From NCBI GenBank assembly GCA_023055425.1, contig JALGPY010000006.1, positions 75,080,435 to 75,144,434 of the forward strand: 64,000 nt of DNA, given 5' to 3'. Under the pieces are notes generated by a model. The model ran no database searches. It was not told the origin of the DNA and was given only the letters and a program-made list of their open reading frames with translations. The translations under genes were made by a program, and so were the position numbers. The stretch is from Linanthus parryae (taxonomy: Eukaryota; Streptophyta; Magnoliopsida; Ericales; Polemoniaceae). Shown here piece after piece: positions 33,822-45,243 of the stretch; positions within the stretch are counted from its first letter, which is position 1; each line of letters starts with the position of its first letter.

Positions 33822-34730
33822 ATTAACATCTATCAAGTTCAAAGAAGATGAAGTATGCAAATCTTGTTCTCAGGGTAAGCAGACCAGAAGCTCATTCAAA
33901 CCAAAGAAGTTTGTAAGTACTTATAGACCTATTGAACTACTTCACATGGATTTGCGTGGTACTATGAGGACATCAACTCCAAAAGGTAAGAGGTATATGC
34001 TAGTTATTGTAGATGATTATTCTAGATATACTTGGGTTATATTTCTGAAAGAAATATCTGAAACCTTCTCTGAATTTTCAAAACATTGCAGAGAACTTCA
34101 AAACTTGAAAAACCTGCCCATTGCTTCAATTAGAAGTGATCATGGTAGAGAGTTTGAACAATTATAATTTGATTTGTTATCTCTCACAATTTCTATGCTC
34201 CAAGAACTCCTCAACAGAATGGAGTTGTTGAAAGAAAGTACAGGACTCTTGAAGACATGTCAAGAACAATGCTTCTAGAAAATAAGCTGCCAAAACATTA
34301 ATGGGCAGAAGCTGTGAATACAGTAAATTATCTTAACAGGTGGTGGATCAGACCTATCTTGAAGAAAACCCCCTATGAACTCTTCAAAGGGAGAAAGCCA
34401 AACATCCCATACTTCAGACCCTTTGGTTGCACATGTTATGGCCACAACAATGGTAAGGACAACTTGGGTAAGTTTGATGCAAGAAGTGATGAAGGTATAT
34501 TTCTTGGTTACTCTCTTACTAGCAAAGCTTACAGAATTTATAATAAAAGAACCAAGCTGGTTGAAGAAAGTATTCATGTTATTTTTTATGAAAGCTATGA
34601 TGGTTCTTTGAGTGAAATATTTGAAGACTTCAATCTAAATAAGCATGAATCAGAAGAAGAAGCTGAGAACTCTCTTGGGTTCACGAAAGGTTCAGAGGGA
34701 AACATAAGCCATTTTCAATACCTTTAGGTA
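33822..34730 (+). pseudogene. pol: Co3 integrase
   Basis: Resumes Co3 pol directly after Gy2, with KFKEDEVCKSCSQGKQTRSSF (CxxC of the zinc-binding part). HMDLRGTM (first Asp) and VDDYSRYTW lie at 33940-34030, and IRSDHGREFE (second Asp) just before a TAA at 34165. A frameshift follows; the Glu block (GVVERKYRTLED-like) is at about 34222-34255. The frame 34314-34727 continues with WWIRPILKKTPYELFKGRKP and the GCTCYGHNNGKDNLGKFDARSDEGIFLGY C-terminal block. All three acidic residues can be found, but not in one frame. Confidence 0.87.
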
Positions 34731-36475
34731 TCAAGGCCTTGAAAATAGAGATCAAAGCCTTGACAAAGATGAAGAGATGAATGATCAGGCTACTACTTCA
34801 AGACCAGAGAAGCAATATGGAGAGCTTGAACCATGGTCTCCAAGAAAGAGATTCAAATATCTTTCATCTCATCCAGCTGACAACATCATCTCTGGCCCAA
34901 CCACTGGTACACAAACAAGATCACAGTTGAAGAATCTTTGTGCCTTCAATGCTTTCATTTCTCTTGTAGAACTCAAAACTGTGAAGGAAGCTTTACAAGA
35001 AGCAGACTGGATTATAGCTATGCAAAGTGAACTCAATAGGTTTGAAAGAAATAAGGTGTGGAACCTAGTTCCTCCACCTACAAACCAGTCTGTCATTGGT
35101 ACCAGATGGGTGTTCAGAAACAAATTGGATGATAATGGCAAGGTGATCACAAACAAAGCAAGGTTAGTTGCTCAAGGTTACAATCAAGAAGAAGGTATTG
35201 AATATGAGGAAACTTTTTCTCCAGTTTCCAGGTTAGAAGCAATTAGATTTTTTCTTGCATTTGCAACTTTCAAAAACATTAAACTATTTCAAATGGATGT
35301 GAAATGTGAATTTATGAATGGCTACTTACAAGAAGAAGTTTATGTTGACAACCTCCTGGTCTTGAAAGTGATAAGTTTCCTGATCATGTTTATAAACTTG
35401 ACAAAGCTCTTTATGGTTTGAAACAAGCTCCAACAGTTTGGTATAAAAGATTGTCAAAGTTTCAGATTGAAAATGATTTCAAAAGAGGATTGGTAGACAA
35501 GACTATTTTCATAAAGACTCATGAGAAAGATTTACTTGTAGTTCAGATTTATGTTGATGATATTCTGTTTGGAGCTACTAATGATCTTCTATGCAAAGAA
35601 TTATCAAGTCTTATGCGCAGGGAACTTGAAATGAGCATGATGGGAGAGTTGAACTTCTTCCTTGGACTCCAGATACATCAATTGAAGAAGGGCATCTCTC
35701 TGCATCAAAGCAAGTACAATATGGACTTGCGGAACAAGTACAACATGTCTCAATCCAAATATATACAGACTCAAATGAGTTCTACACTGTCTTTAGATAA
35801 AGATGAATCCGGTAAGAGTGTCAATGTAAAAGAGTATAGAGGTATGATTGGATCATTACTATACCTTATTGCTAGTAGACTAGATATCATGTTCAGTGTA
35901 TGTATGTGTGCAATATTTCAAGTTGATCCAAAGGAATCACACTTAAGTGCTGGGAAGAGAATATTCACATATCTCAATGGTACCAAAGACTTAGGGCTTT
36001 GGTATCCAAGACATTCTAACTTCTCTTTGCATGGATTTTCATATGCTGACTTTGCAGGTTACAAAGTTGAAATGAAAAACACTTCTGGAGCTTGCCAATT
36101 TATTAGATCATCTATGATCAGTTGGCACTCCAAGAAACAAAACTCAGTTTCTCTATCAACAGCTGAAGCTGAATATATATCTGCTAGAGCATGTTGTTCA
36201 CAAGCATTATGGATTGCTAGGGATCTTGGATTTAACTACAGAAGTATTCCCATCTGACAACACCAGTGCAATATCTATTACAAAGAATCCAGTACAGCAT
36301 TCAAGAACCAAGCATATGATGTGAGACACCATTTCATCAGAGATCATGATATTGTTTTTGAATTTTTTTCTGCTAACATGCAACTTGAAGATATCTTCAC
36401 TAAACCATTGCCAGATGAAAGATTTTCAGCTCTAAGACTGGAATTAGGCATGCTAAATAAAGATGCATTGGTTTA
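34731..36475 (+). pseudogene. pol: Co3 reverse transcriptase and RNase H
   Basis: It starts in a linker carrying two palindromes (34731, 34752) read as QGLE and QSLD. The frame 34777-35421 holds WIIAMQSELNRFERNKVW, ARLVAQGYNQEEGIEYEETFSPV and FQMDVK (catalytic Asp). After a shift near 35350, frame 35418-36257 holds YGLKQAP, intact YVDD at 35550-35561, the LGLQIHQ block and RNase H (YADFAGYK, SLSTAEAEYISA). Shifts and stops after 36257 interrupt the end (KNPVQHSRTKH, DIFTKPLPDERF-like), which finishes at TAG near 36475, followed at once by a purine tract. RT motifs are all intact here. Confidence 0.9.
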
Positions 36476-36482
36476 GGGGGAG
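36473..36482 (+). other. Internal purine tract after Co3 pol
   Basis: TTAGGGGGAG overlaps the pol stop codon. In simple copia elements such a tract is the PPT directly before the 3' LTR; here ORF3 and 2.5 kb separate it from the LTR. Co2 has the same tract at 41284-41292. Confidence 0.6.
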
Positions 36483-36513
36483 CATCAAGTAAGGAAGGTA
36501 AGCTTGTATGTGT

Positions 36514-36628
36514 TTCAAAGGTTTGAACTGATTTTCAAAGCCTTGAAAATCTATTCAAAGTTTTGATCTAATATGTTTCAGCTTAACAGTGTTTCAAGAC
36601 CTTGAAACTATTTTCAAACCCTTGAAAA
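36514..36628. repeat. Cluster of five near-palindromes in Co3
   Basis: Five copies lie within 115 bp: TCAAAGGTTTGA (36515), TTTTCAAAGCCTTGAAAA (36532-36549), TTCAAAGTTTTGA (36554), TTTCAAGACCTTGAAA (36592-36607) and TTTTCAAACCCTTGAAAA (36611-36628). Each can fold as a short stem. They lie in the non-coding gap between pol and ORF3; the equivalent gap in Co2 has three copies (41327-41381). Confidence 0.85.
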
Positions 36629-36931
36629 TAAGTCTGATAACAGGTTAGTGAACAATTTTGGATCATTCAGTATTCGGTGCTATCTTTGTATATATTTGCT
36701 CAATATTTCCCCAACCTTTTTTCAAAATTCCTTTTCAGCCAAATATAGTAAAAAATGATTTATTTTCAACGGCTTCAAAGATTTTAATATTTGTAGATCA
36801 TTACAGATCTTTCAAGATTAGAAAATTATTGCAGTTTCCTTTTCAATACAAACTCTTTTAGTATTTATCTCCTTCTCTTCTTGGTCACTCTGTATCAAAT
36901 CTACCTCTCTCTATTCTTCTCCCAAACCCTA

Positions 36932-38679
36932 ATGAGCACTAGAAGAGCCTCAGACAGAATCAAGATGGCCGGAGGGTCAAAACAGAGTACAGAGAAGAAG
37001 AGAAATGAAGCAGTGGATGATGTTCAAGAGATTAGTGGAGACTCTAGTTCTAGAACTCCTAGTGCAGAGGCAGTTGTAGAGCTTCCTCCACCCAAGAAGA
37101 AAGTCAATAAGGATGCAACTCCCTCATCATACAGGAAGAAGAAGAAGCAAGAGAAGGCTGCTGCAGAGAAGAAACCAGAAACATAGATCTCTAGCCCCAA
37201 GAAGTTGAAGAAAAATAAGAAGGCAACTCAAGCTGAAAAGGGGAAAGGAATGGAAGCAGAGGAATAGCCAGGAGACAATGTGGAAAAAGTGTTGCAGATA
37301 TACTCTAATAACACTGATCCTGATGAATCTTGGTTCATCTCAAACACTTCAAAAGGTCAGTCGTTGGATGGTTTTGCATCTAGGAAGATTTATTTCTGTA
37401 GCTTGATCAGTATGCATATGTTGCTTGGAATGAATCTGAATTGTATCAGTATGTTAAAGAAAAGCTCCTTGTGGTTCGTGCCAAACCCCCCTGAGCTAGC
37501 CTATCCAAGACTCACCAGATTCTTCTATCTCAACATGAAGCAACTTAAGAATTCTCCACACTTAGTTATCAAGTCTTTAATTGCTGGAGTTACAATGGAA
37601 CCAGATCATGCTGAGTTTGCATATGTCCTAGGGTGTCCTAAGAGGTATGACACACAAAACTACCCTCCAAAGAATGAAGCTTTGAAGTTGGCCAGAGAAG
37701 AATTCTTTCTACCCAATGTTCCTGCATCATCCAAACAGTTAACACACTATGTGTTAAATGTTGAGGCTAAAGTTTTATTCACTATCTTGATGAGATGCAT
37801 CTTTCCAAGGGAACACTCCAAGGAATTAGTTACTGAGAGGGTGTTATACATTAGGTATTTGATCATGCATGGCTATGACATTGATATGCTGAAAGATGTA
37901 ATGGAACACATGATTTTCAGTGAAACAGATCATAGAAAGCATCTTTTCCTTATGCAAACTTTCTCACTCTATTCTTCCAACACCTTGAGATTCCTACTGC
38001 GGGTGAAGATTCTATCACTTCTGAGATTGGTGTGCTGAATCACAAAGCTTTTGAGAAGATTGGGGTAGTTAAAACCAAAAGAAGGTTTGGAAGTTGTATG
38101 CAGATTTAACTGAAAGAAAAGCTGAATGCTAAGAAATTTGTTAAACCCAAGGACTTGACTCCTACTTCAAGCCATACATCTCAGCCTCCTGATTTGTCTT
38201 CAATCCTTCAGAGACTTTATTTTCTAGAGATAGACAATAGTGAGATCAAATAGAATCAGCATGGGTTTTAGACTGATCACTCACTAGTCAAATACATGGT
38301 GGAAACCATCTTTAGAAGCATGACTGTGTTTGATGTCCCTAAGGATGAATAAGGTTCCAAGAAAGATGGCTCTGACAAGAACTTGCCAAGTGAACATTCA
38401 AACCAGGAAGAGGATGCTCCAGTCAAAGATAAAGGAAAGCATTTGGTAGTTGAACAAGCTGATCAGGAAGGAGATGAAGTAGACAGCCATGACTCAGATG
38501 ATTTGCTTATTGCCCTGAAGAAGAAGAAGAAATCTCCGAAGACTGCCACTAAGGACAAGACTGAAGAAGTGACTGCTGCTGGTGAGAACGAAGAGGAACA
38601 AGAAGAACAGGATAACACTGATAAAGACAGTGAGGAAGAAGAGGGAGATCCAGATGGAGATGAAGACCCAACCCCTTAA
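36932..38679 (+). pseudogene. Co3 ORF3 (env-like position, function unknown)
   Basis: The likely start is MSTRRASDRIK at 36932, matching the Co2 ORF3 start MERKSERIK. A Lys-rich basic head is broken by TAGs at 37184 and 37265 in the same frame. The conserved central domain runs 37280-38038 (DGFASRKIYFCSLIS, YPRLTRFFYLNMKQL, KQLTHYVLNVEAKVLF, FPREHSKELVTERVLYIRYL) and ends in a frameshift near 37980. An acidic tail (38383-38679; EENEEEQEEQ, DSEEEEGDPDGDEDP) closes it. I see no signal peptide or clear membrane helix. The position matches the env-like ORF of SIRE elements. The domain recalls a putative plant transposon protein domain, but this is from memory and unverified. Confidence 0.65.
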
Positions 38680-39015
38680 TCCTGCCTACTCTTTCTTTCC
38701 CATTCTTCTTTTCAAGTTTTATTTTCAAAATTTTCCAGACACTGATCCGACATCTTCTCATTCTTTTTTATGAAAGTCAAAAAGGGGGAGAAAAATATTA
38801 GTTCGTTTTGATTTTATTTCTATTTAGATGACCAATATTTTGTCAGTAGGATTATCTGAACTTACTTGCAGTTTTTTGCTTTTGTTCATTAATAAGTTGG
38901 ATCTTTTGGAATTACTGTGTTATTATTATTTGTGTGAATTGTGGGCTAATCAGTATTTTTCGCAGAAACTAAGAATCAAACAGATTAAGGTTTTGTCTTT
39001 CATCAAGGGTGAGAT
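38680..39015 (+). other. Co3 3' non-coding region with two purine tracts
   Basis: AAAAAGGGGGAGAAAAA lies at 38779-38795, 236 bp before the LTR, and CATCAAGGGTGAGAT (39001-39015) abuts the LTR. Co2 has the same pair (45369-45384 and 45606-45620). The tract next to the LTR is the better PPT candidate by position. No gene seen. Confidence 0.6.
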
Positions 39016-40229
39016 TGTAAGGTCACAGGTTTCATGGACTTGAAATACTTAGGTAGTTTTCACAGGCTTGAAATAGCAAAGCTATTTCAAGGCCTTGGAC
39101 CAGGATTCAAAGCCTTGAAACTGTCTGACCTATACGCATATTCTGAGGGGGAGTTTCTCTAAACTCTTTTGATTTAACTCTATCCCTCTCAACATTGTAC
39201 TTGTTGTGTTATTATTTGATGATGAAAGACAATTTTTTTTTATATGTCTAACATGATTTAATCAATTAGTTTGACTCCGTTTTGCAGGGATTTTTTATTT
39301 CCTAAATGTGTGGGATTTGTTTCATTATCTGGCTTTTGCAGGAAGGGAATACTTAGAGAAGATGATCATGTGATCAATCAGAGACTCATGACAGCTTTTC
39401 AAATTGTTTAAAGATAAGATCACAACAATATCTCTGAAGATTGTGATCCACTATCCGTTGGAGAAGGCTGTTAAGAGAGTCAAAGTTTGTTGCCTAAAAA
39501 ATAGGAAGTTGCTGAAAATATGGGAAGATTTGCAGAGCTTCAAACAATATAAATGGATCTCATTTTGAATCAAATAAAGACAACACTCAACGGGAAAAAA
39601 TAGAGACACAATTCTTGATTGACAAGTATCAAAGAAGTTCATCACTCTCACAATCCAACTCACAGAAGTTCACTGCATTCTTCACTACAGTTCAACACTC
39701 TAGTGTTCTTCTAGATTTTGCTTTATATGTAGATCATTTCTTTAATACTAATATATCTCATTCTCAAGGACTGTTCAAGGTGAACAATAGAGAATTCTTA
39801 GTTAATCAGTTAGCTAGAGCAGGTACTAGATAGGTTAGGGAGAACCACAAGCTGTAAAAGTGTAAGGCAATCTCTGTGCTTGAAATCTAGAGCTTACCTG
39901 TTGATTAATAAGAATTGAGTTGAAAATTCTGCAGGGAGAAGATCCCTTAGGTAGGGACGTAGGTCCAATTGGACTGAACTCTATAAATCATGTGTCTCTT
40001 GCATAAGGGTTTGAAACTCTTTTCGAGGCCTTGAAAAAGACTTGTCTGTTTGTTTTCAAACTATATCTCATTCCTAAGGCTTGAATTTGTGTTCAAGGCC
40101 TTGAACTCCATATCTCTTGAACCAAAACCTTTATCCTCCACAAGTTTTGCAAAAATTTGGCATACTATATTCAACCCTTCCACTTCTAGAGTATATGTGT
40201 TGCATATCCATCTGCATGCTCCCCTTTCA
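39016..40229 (+). repeat. 3' LTR of Co3
   Basis: 1214 bp, aligned with the 5' LTR except for a deletion of about 50 bp near 40006. It carries TTCAAAGCCTTGAA at 39106-39119, the TATA box at 39548 and ends CCCCTTTCA. The following GACAA is the TSD and the first codons of the resumed Co2 RT. Confidence 0.9.
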
Positions 40230-41287
40230 GACAAACTCTCTAAGTTTTTACTTGAAAATGGTTTAAAGAGAGGACTTGTTGACAAAACTCTTTTTATCAA
40301 GAATCATGAAAAGGATTTTTTAGTAGTACATATATATGTTGATGATATTCTATTTGGTGCTACTAATGATGCTCTTTAAAAAGAGTTTTCAAGTCTAATG
40401 TGCAGGGAATTTGAGATGAGATTAATGGGAGAACTAAATTTCTTTCTTGGACTTCATGTGCATCAAATGAAGAAAGGAATTTTTGTGCATCAAGGGAAAT
40501 ACACCAAGGACTTGTTACATAAATATAACTTGTCACAGTCCAAGGTATTTAAGACCCCTATGAATTCATCATTATCGTTGGACAAGGATACAAATGGTAA
40601 TGGTGTGAGTCAAAAGGATTATAGAGGTATGAATAGTTCACTTCTATATCTAACTGCAAGTAGACCAGATATTATGTTTAGTGTATGCATGTGTGCTACA
40701 TTTCAAGAAGATCCTAAAGAAAGTTATTTGATTGTTGTAAAAAGGATTTTAAGATACTTGAATGGAACCAAAGACTTGGGGGTTTGGTATCCAAGAAGAT
40801 CTAACTTTATGATGAGTGTTATTCAGATGCAAACTTTGCAGGATACAAAGTAGACAGAAAGATTAATTCAGGATGTTGCGAATTTCTTGGTTCATCACTA
40901 ATTAGTTGACATTCAAAGAAGAAAAATTAAGTAGCTCTATCAACTGCAGAAGCTGAATATATTGCAGCTGGAGCCTGTTGTTCTCAGGTTTTATGGATTT
41001 CTCAACAGCTAAGAGATCTTGGATATGAATTTAGAAATGTGCCTATCACCTGTGACAATACAAGTGCCATTTCTATATCAAAGAATCCAGTTCAGCATTC
41101 AAGGACAAAGCACAAAGATGCGAGACATCATTTTCTTAGAGATCATGCTGAAAAAGGTGATATTGTTCTATCTTTTATTTCTACCACTATGCAAATAGCT
41201 GATATTTTTGCTAAACCATTGCCAGATGAGAGGTTTGCATCCATAAGGCTTGAATTGGGTATGTTAAACAAGGATGCATTTGTTTAG
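40230..41287 (+). pseudogene. pol: Co2 reverse transcriptase 3' part and RNase H
   Basis: Resumes Co2 pol after Co3 with KLSKFLLENGLKRGLVDKTLF and intact YVDDILFGATND at about 40336-40371; a TAA follows DAL. The frame 40398-40853 has MGELNFFLGLHVHQ, SRPDIMFSVCMCATFQEDP and RYLNGTKDLGVWYPRR. RNase H then shifts frame (SDANFAGYK, STAEAEYIAAGACC), with two stops. The 41039-41287 frame ends the domain (CDNTSAISISKNPVQHSRTKH, IADIFAKPLPDERF). A purine tract begins at the stop codon. Confidence 0.9.
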
Positions 41288-41292
41288 GGGGA
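41284..41292 (+). other. Internal purine tract after Co2 pol
   Basis: TTAGGGGGA straddles the pol stop, as in Co3 at 36473. Three palindromes follow at 41327, 41352 (degenerate) and 41370. Confidence 0.6.
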
Positions 41293-41726
41293 GTATTAGT
41301 CTCTTTTTGTATTATATGTGTAAATCTCAAAGCCTTGAGATCATACTTTCTTAGCCTTGAAAGTATGGCTCAAAGCTTTGAAGGTTTCTGTGTTGGTCTG
41401 AAACTTAACAAAGATTTGAACTATTGTACACTGCTTTGATTAAGTGGATATTTATTTTATTAAAAATTGGATAGTGGAATATTTTGTAATATATTTTTAG
41501 ATAATTACAGAATATCTCAAGTGTTCATAGATTTTGACAAAATATCCCAAAAATATATTCTGAAATCTTATGCAATCTCTTTTGCATGCAAATCCCCTTT
41601 TTAAATCAGACTCTTCTACCTACTTAAGCCAACTTCAGCCTTATTTCTTTAATTCTCATCTTTCTCCTCTTCGTACCTATGTCTCTCTCTCTTCTCTCTA
41701 TCAAACCCTCTCAAACCCTAACCACA

Positions 41727-42691
41727 ATGGAGCGCAAATCTGAGAGGATCAAGCAGCAAGGACAGACTTCCAACAAGAGGATAAAGAGGAAGGCTAACAG
41801 GAAGATCACCAGTCATGGATCTGATTCAGAAGAAACAACTAGTGTCCATGAGACTTTACTTCCCTCAAAGAAGGTCAAGAAGGGAAAGGAAATTCAAGAA
41901 GAAGCAGTGGCTGGGTCAGAATCGGAGTCTGCAATAGAGAAGTTGTGGTCAAAGAATAGGGGAGTAAGGATTAGGGAGAAAAATCAAGCAAGAAGAAGAA
42001 GGAAGAGGTTGAAGGAAAAAGTGAGACGAAGAAGAATGTACCATCTTCAAAGGGAAAGAAAGCTGATGAGAAGAAGGACGAAATAACTCCAGAGAAGAAA
42101 AGAGTGAAAACAGTACAATAAAACCCAAGAAGGCTACAAGTTTTGGTAAAAACATTTTCCTGATACTTGGTTTGTTAATTCAGAGGTTAAGACTGTGTGG
42201 ATGGATGGGTATGCATCATCCAATATTTCATTATGTAGTCTAATTAGTAATGAGTTGTTGGATTTACTGGACTTAGACTACATTAAGAAATTGAGAGAAT
42301 CATCTGTTGGGAGTTTGTTAAATCCACCATCTGAGGCTTACCCAAGGTTGACTGGACTTTTCTATCTGAACTTGTTTCAAGAGTTGGATGATAGTGACAA
42401 TCACATTCTTACATCAAAAGTTGATGGGATTGATATTAAGTTGGATCACATGGTTTTTGCCAAAGTCTTGGGAGTCCCTAGAAAGTATAGGATCAGTGAT
42501 CATCCTGATAGGAAGGAAATTTTAGAGAAAGCCAAAACCTTGTTTTTCTTGGAGGTAACTCCTACTAAACCTAAACAGTTAACACATTTTGTGTTTACAT
42601 GTGAGGCCAAAAATTTGTTTTCTATCATTATGAGATGTGTAGTTCCCATGGAGTATTGCAAAGAATTGCTGACAAATAAGGTGTTGATTCT
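41727..42691 (+). pseudogene. Co2 ORF3, 5' part (interrupted by a solo LTR)
   Basis: Likely start MERKSERIKQQGQ at 41727. The Lys/Arg-rich head (KRIKRKANRK, LLPSKKVKKGKE) suggests nucleic-acid binding or nuclear targeting, but that is inference. A shift near 41985 and stops at about 42121 break it. The central domain is open at 42195-42691 (DGYASSNISLCSLIS, YPRLTGLFYLNLFQEL, KQLTHFVFTCEAKNLFSIIMRC), parallel to Co3 ORF3 along its length. The frame is cut at 42691 by the solo LTR and resumes at 44292 after the 5-bp TSD. Confidence 0.65.
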
Positions 42692-44291
42692 TGACACGAT
42701 TTCTTAACGCGTTTGCGCAAGTGCACGGTCAAGTAATATAGGGGTGGTATTTTTACCCCGAGTTATGGATCCCACGAGGACAGACTCGTTTACAGTACGG
42801 TAATAGGAGGAAAATATTGTGATTAAATACGTTGTCGCCCCCAAACAAGCGACTGAATTAAAATTACGACTAACTAATGTTTTTGTGTTTTTTTTATTTA
42901 ATAAACAAGTATGGAGAAACCAGGCAATCTCTAAATCACCTAGGGCTGTAGACGATTTTTGGATTATCTGAGTAACACGTTACTTCTATCCTAATCAAGC
43001 CGGGTAATAGAATATGACAATCTCCTTTCAGTATCATGTCTATTTACATCTTGGTTGACTACAATCTCCTCTTGGTCTCATGTTGTCTACCGGTCCGTTC
43101 TAGCAGGTCATCTACTAGTACGATAACGGGTCTTGTCGATCCACCGTTTCACGGAACAGCGAAATAATCCTACCGAATCTACCGACACTAGGCCAATCCT
43201 AACACTTCTCCTTTTTGTTCGGGATTGTTGTTCACATCTCATCAATGCTAGTTAAAGTCGCTATCGCACACTTGCTATCTACGTAGTATTTCCGGGTCAC
43301 GACTCCTTCAACTCTAAGAATTAAGAACATCATGTGAACAATTGAAATAGAATAATGAATAACATTAAGCAAGATTTAATCCACGAAGAACCCTAGTTTT
43401 CATGAATGTCAATATCCTAATCTAGCTGTGTCAATAGACAAGATTCAATAACAAGTTCATGAAACTAATATTTATCCAAAGATCAAATCATAAAGCATGA
43501 AAGAAGGATTGGAATCCGGAAAATCACCGTCTACATAACCCTAGGATCTCATATGAGATGCCTAGCAATGGAGTTTAGCTAATCGTATTACAAAGAGCAA
43601 AACAATAGAGTTTCTTCATAAAGAAGATTCAGAGAGGAAGAAGAAGAAGAAAACTCAAACCCTAGATCATCAATGGAGGTCTTGGCCTTCGTCTTACTCC
43701 TTTTACTTGCGTGAATCGCCTCCTTTTCCTTTCTTTTCACATTCCCTAGGTATATTCTATCAGACCCGTGCTTCCTTTTTTGAGTAAAAGTCCTTTTTTG
43801 CAATTTTGACCCTCTTTATTGTCGTGAGAGCTGGTCCCGACTTCTGATCGCACGACCAGAAAAAATCCTGGTCGTGCGACAAGCTTTTGATCGTGTGACC
43901 AGAAGACTTGGTCGTGACATGCAGTGATTTGGATATTGTTCTCATCGCATGACCAGGATTTTTTGGTCCTGCGATCAGCAGGTGATTTTTCTTCGCTATT
44001 TCTTTCTTCTTTATCAGGCTCCCGCATATGTTCCGAAGTTCATTTCTCCTCTCCTCTTGATCCATGAGCTCAGTTTCCTGTCAAACAAAACACGAAAACA
44101 CCCCGTGCGATCAAAAGTGACAAAAAAAAATGTAAATAATGCGAGAAACGCCCAGATTTACAAATTAATACTCAAATCTAAACTCCTACGTTTTCTCTCT
44201 ATTCATAGTGTAAAACCAATATAATCAACCCGGAAAGCAAGCACAACGATATAAAATGTAAGAGAATTATAACTCTAATAGAGCGTTATCA
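42692..44291 (-). mobile_element. Solo LTR of an Athila-like gypsy element inside Co2 ORF3
   Basis: 1600 bp, minus strand TGATAACGC ... GTGTCA, flanked by a perfect TSD ATTCT (42687-42691 and 44292-44296). Terminal bases match the Gy1 LTR and the interior matches the remnant at 7975-9284. No internal region remains, as after recombination between two LTRs. Short GGTCGTGCGACC-like palindromes cluster at 43846-43978. Frames at 43588-44224 are not genes. Confidence 0.92.
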
Positions 44292-45243
44292 ATTCTGATG
44301 TATCTGATATGTCAAGGGTTTGAAGTTGATCTCCCTACTATTGTGATGGAGCATATAGTGTACTGTGGCACTAGGACTAGGAACCATTTCTTGCCTTATG
44401 CCAATGTGTTACCTCTTTTTTTCAAACACTTTGGAGTCTCGTTGGAAGATGAAGAGAAGATTACAACTGGTTTTGGGTTGGTGGATGAGGCATCTCTTCA
44501 AATGATTGGGATAGTTCAAACTATCAAAGGAGAATGGAAATTTTAATCTGAACTGAGTGCTAAAGAGTTGAAGGAGAAGGAGTTTATCAAACCTAGAGCT
44601 TCAACAACCCCCAAAGTGTCTTGTAATTTGGATTTCTCTCGAATACTTGATAGGGTTGAAGTTCTGAAGATGGAGTGGAGGATTTGAGACAAGGGTTATT
44701 TGACCTGTCTACTTATTTCACTAAGTTCAAAGGTTTGGTCAACAATAAGCTTGATATCATCATCAAAGGTTTGAACCTAGAAAAAGTACCCTCTTCAGAA
44801 AGCTGAGAAACTAGCATTGATTTAGATGAAGTACTTGGAGAAGCTCTCAAGAAGAAGAAGAAGAAGAAGAAGAAGAAGAAGAAGAGACAAGATCCTTTTG
44901 TTCTTCATTCTAAGGATATTTTTCATCAATCTGAGGATGAGGCTGGTGGTGAGGCTTGTGGTGAGGAAACAGTTTCAGAGACTGATGAAAATTACGTTGC
45001 CGACTTAGATAGGGTTATTGATGAAGTTCTGGAAAAAATGCAAGTTGAAACTAGGGAAGCACAGGGTGAGGAAGCTTCTGAACAAGGTGAGCAAAGAGAA
45101 GAACCAGCTGAAGCTGAAGGAGATTTAGAGGAAGAGACAACTGGAAGAACGGGAAGAAGCTCAGGACAAGGGAAAAGGGAAAGCTAAGCCTGTAAAGAAA
45201 TCTGCAAAGAAGGATACTGAAGCTGAATCATCAAAGCCTTGAA
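44292..45243 (+). pseudogene. Co2 ORF3, 3' part
   Basis: The frame 44298-44546 continues the central domain (ICQGFEVDLPTIVMEHI, GVSLEDEEKITTGFGLV) and ends in TAA after GEWKF. Beyond it the sequence reads as KELKEKEFIKPRA and NLDFSRILDRVE in shifted frames, then a tail with a Lys run encoded by (AAG)12 and an acidic stretch (EEASEQGEQREEPAEAEGD) to about 45240. The acidic tail parallels Co3 ORF3. The Arg-run frame at 44826-45008 is the same repeat in the wrong phase. Confidence 0.62.
44849..44884 (+). repeat. (AAG)12 microsatellite in Co2 ORF3
   Basis: Twelve perfect AAG units, coding for a Lys run in the ORF3 frame. Co3 has only a short Lys run at the corresponding site (38515-38535), so the repeat expanded in Co2. 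Confidence 0.9.

Larger units (their letters stand above)
19148..40229 (+). mobile_element. Co3: second SIRE-like Ty1/copia element with ORF3, containing nested Gy2
   Basis: LTRs at 19148-20407 and 39016-40229 begin TGTAAGGTCACAG and end CCCCTTTCA. The flanks are GACAG (19143-19147) and GACAA (40230-40234), a TSD with one mismatch; removing the element joins the Co2 RT frame smoothly. Order: LTR, PBS, gag, protease, [Gy2], integrase, RT, RNase H, ORF3, LTR. The LTRs differ by about 8% by eye over ~175 bp, and the 3' LTR lacks about 50 bp near its end. Its proteins are close to but distinct from Co2's. Confidence 0.9.

Noticed and set aside
43588..44224. Several 70-100 codon frames on both strands
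   Set aside because: Inside the solo LTR; no similarity to known domains, and the Gy1 LTR has no equivalent.
44826..45008. Frame with a run of Arg
   Set aside because: Wrong-phase reading of (AAG)12 in Co2 ORF3.
41284..45243. ORF3 as a captured host gene with known function
   Set aside because: No domain could be named with confidence; position and pairing in two elements favour an element-encoded gene.
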